Part shown: piece after piece, positions 57,875-64,000 of the stretch
How positions within the stretch are numbered: the first letter of the stretch is position 1
How the letters are laid out: each line of letters begins with the position of its first letter
Source of the DNA: Corynespora cassiicola
Lineage: Eukaryota > Ascomycota > Dothideomycetes > Pleosporales > Corynesporascaceae
Length of the DNA: 64,000 bases
Direction: 5' to 3'
Assembly (NCBI GenBank): GCA_022059125.1
Contig: JAEUWY010000001.1
Span: 682,001 to 746,000 of the forward strand
The notes under the pieces: model-generated
Seen by the model: the letters and a program-made list of their open reading frames with translations, nothing else
What the model was told of the DNA's origin: nothing
Database searches by the model: none
Translations under genes and position numbers: made by a program

Positions 57875-59439
57875 CTACCTGATGGCCCTTCCCATTTTTC
57901 TCAACTTCTCCCCATAAGTCCAGAGGACCCAAGGAGCTGATACACCCAAAGCCATTGCAAGCCCAGCCAAGATTGTGTTCCCGTATCCATATCCAAGCGA
58001 AGAATAAAGAGCCGGCGCGAAGATTGGGAATGCAAACGCAAACACACTAGAGAGCAGTCGCGACGCCGCCCCCGCTGATGCCGTGTAGCCATCAAATGCC
58101 TCAATCACATAGGCCTGCACCGAATACGAGCTGGTTATGTATCCACAGCCAAATATGGCGATGCCAACATCGGGCATGATCCAATGCACCATTCGTTGCG
58201 CAGCCCAGCCGTACCAGAGCAGCCCAGCAGGCATAAGGACTGCTCCCGGTAGCATCATCGGCACGCGATTCTCAGGCCTAGCTATACCTGCCCCCGTCTC
58301 TTTGAGCCGTCTCCAGATGTGATCAGTTGCCCAACTACCGCCCTGAAGGGCGATGAGGTAGCCAATGACGATTGCTATGTAATGAAGGCCGCTAGCAGTC
58401 GATGAATGCTTATACCGCCCCGTCCATAACTCGGAGAATGTCGAGAGGACAACATACAGCAGTCCGAATTGATAGGCCGAGGTGACGGCTGCTAGCTGCA
58501 ACGCGGGTTGTGTGCACAGCAAGCGAGTTGGTCGCAACAAGCCCGACTGGAGCCGCTCGACTACCGTTGGACATGTCAACTCGTCCTGGGCATAAAACCT
58601 TTCGCCGGTCGTCGCACGTAAAATTGCTGCTTTTCTGGAGAGGAGCGTTTGCGCATGCGTCTCGGGCAGCCCGATTATGAAGAGTAGGACGACGACGGCT
58701 TCAAAAATGGAGAGGGCATAGAATGTCCACCGCCAGTTCAAGGCATCCACCATTATCCCACCTATTATAGGTCCCAATGCAGGGCCAAGCAAAGGAATGA
58801 AAGCTCCAATCGCCATCGATTTACCCCGTTCATCGGCGCTCCAGCAATCGGCAGCAATGGATCCAGATACCTAAAGGAGTCATGGGCCCTGTGCTTTTCT
58901 AGATTAGAGAATTTTTTTTGGTGGTACTCACGGCGAACTCTGCACTTGCACCGAGACCCGACATCAGGCGTCCTACAATGAGGAGACTTTTGCTTCGCGA
59001 AACACCACACGCAGTATTCCAAACTACGTACCATGCGCTGCCGAAAATCCAAATTGGACGGCGGCCAAATACTTCGGAACAAGGTGCCAACACCATGGGC
59101 CCAAACGCAAAGGCCAGAATGTAGATTGAGAGCGCCATGGATGTTTCTTCCACCGAAATTTGTAAATCACGGCCTATGGCTGATAGTGCTGGAGCGAGCA
59201 TGGCGCCAGACATGAGAGTTACGAGGCCCCCGAAGCTTGTTAGAATGGTGGTGAACCACTTCCGGGATTGTGGCCAGTTTAGAGGATTACTAGGGTCAGC
59301 AGGTCCCGACCATGACACCTGTTTCTGTCAGCATCTGTGGACAGTGGCTGGGTAGCTGCCTTCCTACGACGATGATTTCTGATGTTGAGGCAATGTTGGG
59401 GTCTGAGTGAGGCTTCTCCCACGTGGTAGATGCGGCCAT
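57875..59439 (-). CDS. MFS transporter (DHA1-type multidrug family)
   Basis: Proton-coupled plasma-membrane exporter candidate. Exons 59439-59368, 59318-58932 and 58870-57875 give 484 aa with about 12 hydrophobic segments. The N-terminal cytosolic part has the fungal DHA1 signature SGPADPSNPLNWP. Motif A-like sequence GRRPIWIFGS follows TM2, and the antiporter-type motif GPALGPIIGGIMVDALNWRW is in TM5. The start MAASTTWEKP is the first ATG of exon 1. Introns are 49 and 61 nt. It is divergent from the Zn2Cys6 gene across 322 bases, the usual arrangement of a regulator and its efflux target. The substrate cannot be assigned. Confidence 0.9.
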
Positions 59440-59761
59440 GGTAACAACCTTGGAATCGCAAGTTGTTTGGTTCACAGGTGGATGCAGCACTCATATAGCA
59501 CTATATCAGATCATCTTATCTTTGACGCCAGCCTTTCTTGCTCCGTCGTCCGGCATCTCCGAGAGGCTCTCGGACATATGCAGTCGCTAACCCAAACAGG
59601 AAAGAGCATGTCGGGCCTCGCGGACATCAAGTGCTTACATCTACCACGTCTCGCACGTATCCCTTTTGCTCCTTGAACACTGAACTTTTTCTTGCAAAGC
59701 TCCGACGGCTTTTCGCCATTCCGCTCATCCGGCCATTATAGCCGAAATCGTCGCATCGACC
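59440..59761. promoter_or_regulatory. Shared divergent promoter of MFS and Zn2Cys6 genes
   Basis: 322 bases between divergent start codons, lower in GC than its surroundings. A regulator-target pair is suggested by position alone. A CGGCATCTCCGAG stretch (59550-59562) and an inverted CCGGCC near 59730 carry CGG-type triplets that Zn2Cys6 proteins often bind; this is only suggestive. Confidence 0.35.
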
Positions 59762-62224
59762 ATGGACAAGACGTCGACATCTGAAGCAAAGATCCAAAAG
59801 CGAAAGCAGCGAGCTGTGCTCTCTTGTAATGACTGCCGTCGCAGAAAGCTCAAGTGCGACCGGGAGTTACCCTGTAACCGATGTCTTCAGGGTGGCTATC
59901 CGCAAAAATGTGCATACGGCCATGGCCCTGATGCTATAACCGTGAGTCGAGGCTGGACCAATCCCGCATGGCAAGACCGGTCCAAGCCAGCACGGACGAA
60001 AGAGCAATCCGAGAGGGATTTGGATTCCGCACCTCCAGATCAGGTATCGTTAACAGCCGACTCGGATAGGTTTGCTGCATTGGAGCAGAGAATCCGTCTT
60101 CTCGAGGGACAACTCTCATCGCCGGCCGCCTTCTCCGAGGCTCTGCAGGAACAATCTGATGTCCGGCCGTCCGCATATGCGCTGAACGATCCTTCACCGT
60201 CTTTCTACGGCCTATTCAAAGGGCGCAACTATCGAACCTTCTTGTACGGGCCTACTTGCCCAATGACAATCATAGCCCATGTAGGAAATATAGGCCAAGT
60301 TGTGTGATGTTCACTGATCAGAATAGTTCCCCGATATTCGGGGCTTCATGAGATCGCTCTACACAAGCTCGAGCATGGGCCGATTCAAAGCGGATGTCAA
60401 AGCCCTCGAAGACCGAGCTCGGATAAACAAGGTTTCTAGTAGGCCCCTGCAGATATCATCCCTTCGGATGCTTCTGCCAGAGCGCCTTACCGTTGATATT
60501 GTAGTACGCAAGTATTTTGATACGTTTGAGAAGACGTACCGTATACTCCATGCCCCTACCTTTTGGGCCGCATATGAATCCTTCTGGAATTCTCCAGGCA
60601 TCAATCCCGAAATGGATGCCATAGTACTGGCAATTTTGGCGTGCACTCTCTGCACGTCGAATCACGACAGCACGAGATATGATCCCAATGGATCAACATT
60701 CCGGAGCAAAGCCATCACATGGTTGAAGGGTTGCGAGGCCTGGCTCAAGCGACAAAGTAACAAGCATCGGACGTTGGCTTCGCTGCAAGTCCGTTGCCTC
60801 CGCATATTAGCACTCATGACGACCTGCTACAAAACAAAAGAAATCTACCAAGAGACCCAGGCTCACATGGCGTTCATGCGTGCCATTGGCATGCATAGGG
60901 ATCCGAGCATCCTTGGTGCAAGGTGCAGTGTGTTCGAAGGCGAGATCCGACGCCGGCTCTGGGCAACATCTTTGGAGTTGGAGCTGCAGACATCCATCGA
61001 CAGAGGTATGCATCAAGATATATTGCGGCCATATCGATACTAATTGTAAATGTAGGAATGTCGCCAGCCACATCTGGCTTCGAATATGATTGCTCCCAAC
61101 CTCGAAACATCAACGACGTGGATCTATATACCGGCATGCAACAACTTCCGAACTCTCAGCCAACATCGGTTTTTACCGATACATCTTTTCTACACTGTTC
61201 CATGTCGACTGCCTCGCTTAGGATCAGAATTTGCGCATTGATGAATGGTCTGCAGCGCAGCTTGGATCTGCAGGATGCTCTCGAGCTTGAACAAGAGGTC
61301 CAGCAGGGCCTTGAGAATATACCGACATGGCTCGAAGAGAATTCCCTGCAAGCTCAGACGCTACTCGATCTTCAACTTCGACAATTCATAGCGATACTGC
61401 ACACCCCAAGGGCACTGCTTCCTCAAGATAGAATGCGCTCGGATCAGAGATACTCGATTCTCACCTGCCTGGAAACCTCAACTACCACCATAGAGCGGCA
61501 CATTGCGTTGCTGGAGGTCGGCAACTACTCATTGTGCTGCATTAGATCAGACTACTACCGCTCTGCGCTGCTGATATGCCATATCGCCTACTATGCAGCC
61601 ACTGCTTCAGGTACAGTGACTCAAAAAACTCTAACTGAAAGTTTGCTGTGCTAAGCATGCTGCAGATGCGCTTGTCAAACGTGTTGCAAAGACAGTCTTC
61701 GACTCCACCATGAACCAAGCCCTGCGCCTCCAAGAGGAGCGTGCCATGAGACCCGGCCGCGGCAGCCACCAGTACTGGTATGTCGACTCAGCATGCAGCC
61801 TCGTGGGAATCAAGTTTGAACCCTCGCGCACGGATGCATTGAGGCGACAGGCTGTGGATCGCGTTTCACGGCTCTTGTATCGCATCCTGAGTTTGCAGGA
61901 TGACCCCAGCGAGAACTACTTGGCGAGCGAGGTGAGTGATTTCATGCCTTTTCCCTGCTTTCCCATATACTCATCAAACCAATCAATAAAGCATCCGGCA
62001 GGAAGCGAACAGAGAACTAATTATGGAAGCAGGTCATGCTCAGCGAAGATTTCTCTCTCTCGGCGGACAGTGGAGTCGATGCGGCGCAGAGTGGTATCGT
62101 GGATCCCGAATCATTTTCGAATGCAAACGCGGCCCTCAGCCTCGATGGATTGGACTTTGCAGAATCTTCTGAGTGGGTGCTAGACGACTTTTGGTTCTTT
62201 GGAGATTTGCCGACACTACTATGA
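59762..62224 (+). CDS. Zn2Cys6 transcription factor with fungal-specific domain
   Basis: Nuclear regulator. Exons 59762-60280, 60327-61005, 61056-61610, 61666-61931 and 62033-62224 give 736 aa. The Zn2Cys6 cluster is at residues ~22-50 (CNDCRRRKLKCDRELPCNRC, then C after eight residues). A short coiled coil follows (RFAALEQRIRLLEGQL). The fungal_trans domain covers about 230-560, with YFDTFEKTYRILHAPTFW and EIRRRLWATSLELELQ. The acidic C-terminus (SEWVLDDFWFFGDLPTLL) could be an activation domain. Introns are short (46-101 nt) and all phases agree. The adjacent divergent MFS gene is a likely target. Target specificity is unknown. Confidence 0.92.
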
Positions 62225-63143
62225 TGTCCGCCCTAATCATTAAGCCACCCAATGGCAAATTTGGAGAAATTTCTTCGGTAGTTCAACGTCTACGCATACA
62301 CACAGTGGATCCCTGGCCGTGCGCCACGCTCTGTTTCCAGAAAAGAGAAGCGGTTTTGCGTACGAGGGCTCGCGGCACCAAGAGGGACAAGTGCGGCTGC
62401 GCTGTCAACCTTGGGGGGCATCAAGAGGTCACGCCCTCCAAGAAATGGCTTGCGCGTTCTGTGCAGTGCAGCCGCATGTGCCCAGCCCTACCAGCCCTCC
62501 AACAGTCAAACGCAAACCGAAGAGGACTGATGTCTGGTCAAGCTCACTCGCCAGCACATCCCCGGCGGGCCTCACACAGCCTTTCTTGGCGCGCCTTACC
62601 CAACTTCTGGAGCGATCGCTAGCGCTGCCGAAATATCCACCCATCGCGCTTCCGCCCTCTACACATCTCCACGGCTCGAGTAGTCCATGTACCGCACTGG
62701 ATGCTTGAACACGAGGGCCCCCCAGGTGAAACAACGACCCTGCTTGGCACAGCGCATGCTTCGTTGTATGCCTGCGTAAGTGCGTGGCTTGTTCCTGGCA
62801 TGGCAGAAAATTGCCTTGGTCTCCTTGGGCGGCGGCGGTGGTGAAAAGTGGGCGTGGAATGCTTGGAGAGAGCTTGGCTGTCGATGCGCTCGGGCGCTCT
62901 ACGGGCAACCCCGCAAGGGGTGATGTCAGGTCTACACTCGCCCCGGCAGGGCTAGCTCGGGAGCTCTGGAAGCTTGGAGCTTGGATCTTGGGCATGGTCT
63001 GGAGATGGGATATAAAGATGGAGCGTGCACGCCTTTGAAAACATCCACCATCACCAGCTCTCCGACTTCCAGTTGACCATCAGTCTCCTTCCCACGCCTA
63101 CCAGCTTTAACATCCAAAGTCTCAGACACTAATCACCGCCAAT
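62225..63143. other. Intergenic region and promoter of the secreted protein gene
   Basis: 919 bases. A TATA box (TATAAA) lies at 63011-63016, 128 bases before the next start codon, and is followed by a C/A-rich leader. No gene is seen. Confidence 0.5.
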
Positions 63144-63872
63144 ATGCTCGTCAAGACCGTCTTCCTCGCCCTTACCCTCTCCGCCATGGGCCTTGCCCAG
63201 GAGGTCGACAACGGCGACATTCCCCGCCAGTGCAGCGCCGTCTGCGCTCCGGTCGTGACTCTTGCTCGTGACTGCGACCGTCAGAACAGTGAGTAGCATC
63301 GAGCCGTTCATTGCCAATAGCAAGCAGCTGACATGTGTAGACGACAATGACCGTGGCGAGCGCGACTGCATTTGCAACGCCCAGGGCGCCAGCACCCAGA
63401 TCCCAGCCTGCGAGGCCTGCGTTGCCGAGTTTGACACTGACAACGACCCTGATGACAACCCCAGGGACAACGGTACGATTCCCTTTATTCATTAAACGAT
63501 TCAGCTTCCCGTTCACCTATCCGTCTCATTGCTCGCACCCTTCTACGACACCAGACTAACAAAACACCAGACGTCAACGACCTCCTCCGCTCGTGCAACT
63601 TCTCGACCACGTCGTACAACCCCTCGGCCACCCAGCAGGCCTCTGCCTCTGCCTCTGCCTCCGGATCCGGCTCTGCCGCAAACAACAACTCTTCGGCCCG
63701 CCCCACTGCCTCGGGCTCCAACGCTCCCAACTCTTCGCCCACTGGCGGCTCTAACAACAATGCTGCCACCGGTGGCTCCGTGCAGCAGAGCCAGAACGCG
63801 GCGCCTGCACCCACCATGATGGCGGGTGCCGGTGTGCTTGCCGGTGTTGCTGGTCTGGCCGCTTTCTTGTAA
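63144..63872 (+). CDS. Small secreted Cys-rich protein, probably GPI-anchored
   Basis: Exons 63144-63288, 63341-63472 and 63571-63872 give 192 aa. An N-terminal signal peptide (MLVKTVFLALTLSAMGLAQ) is clear. The mature part has eight Cys spaced C-x3-C-x9-C-x13-C-x-C-x11-C-x2-C-x23-C, which resembles but does not match the CFEM pattern. A Ser/Ala/Asn/Gly-rich, probably O-glycosylated linker follows. The C-terminal hydrophobic tail (GAGVLAGVAGLAAFL) is typical of a GPI signal, so cell-wall or membrane anchoring is likely. A TATA box is at 63011. Introns are 52 and 98 nt. Function is not known; the family is common in filamentous ascomycetes. Confidence 0.88.
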
Positions 63873-64000
63873 ATGGACTCGCGTTTGTGTCCGAGTGAGG
63901 GGATTGTGTAATGAACCATTCACGAAATAGAGGGGGCGCTGTTGGGTGCATTGCATTGGGAGGGATGTAATGGATAGTGTTGGAAGAGGAGAAAATTGAC

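Noticed and set aside
1..64000. tRNA genes
   Set aside because: I looked for GGTTCGA-type B boxes on both strands by eye; the few hits (for example near 29455 and 46387) lack an A box and a foldable cloverleaf.

Overview
This is nuclear DNA of a filamentous ascomycete (Pezizomycotina; Sordariomycetes, perhaps Hypocreales, is my best guess and is unproven). Supporting signs are numerous short introns (about 50-180 nt) with CTAAC-like branch sites, a class V myosin, a hybrid histidine kinase, a Zn2Cys6 regulator, and long GC-rich intergenic DNA full of microsatellites. I rebuilt the spliced genes by hand from splice signals, reading phase and family knowledge; nothing was searched against a database.

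Layout. 0.6-3.3 kb (minus): ribosomal protein S1/S3Ae and a Ser/Pro-rich unknown protein whose frame continues past a TGA. 3.3-8.4 kb: no gene seen, many short tandem repeats. 8.4-12.9 kb: a URC1-type GTP cyclohydrolase II homologue (minus), elongation factor Elf1 (plus) and uracil phosphoribosyltransferase (minus), which looks like a loose uracil-metabolism neighbourhood. 13.6-17.1 kb: WAPL cohesin-release factor. 17.1-21.3 kb: no gene seen. 21.3-25.8 kb: Rheb GTPase and cytosolic seryl-tRNA synthetase. 25.8-29 kb: AT-rich, probably decayed repeat DNA around fragments of a zinc-knuckle gene. 29-42.6 kb: ribosomal protein L33, glucose-6-phosphate dehydrogenase, 3-phosphoglycerate dehydrogenase and myosin V. 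43.8-46 kb: an F-box-like pseudogene and a short-chain dehydrogenase. 46.5-52 kb: splicing factor Cwc2 and a ZUFSP/C78-type peptidase that may be spliced to a long unknown C-terminal region. 52.8-63.9 kb: hybrid histidine kinase, F-box protein, MFS transporter, Zn2Cys6 factor and a small secreted, probably GPI-anchored cysteine-rich protein.

Most of the window is housekeeping. The right end (MFS plus divergent Zn2Cys6 factor) and the 26-29 and 43.8-45.9 kb stretches look accessory. The most unusual features are splice structures (a 6-nt terminal exon, a 3-nt first coding exon with a GC-AG intron, a stop-free 84-nt intron), the TGA with a coding-like extension, the possible peptidase fusion, and a GGTCACGTG/CCAAT promoter signature shared by the ribosomal protein genes and cwc2.
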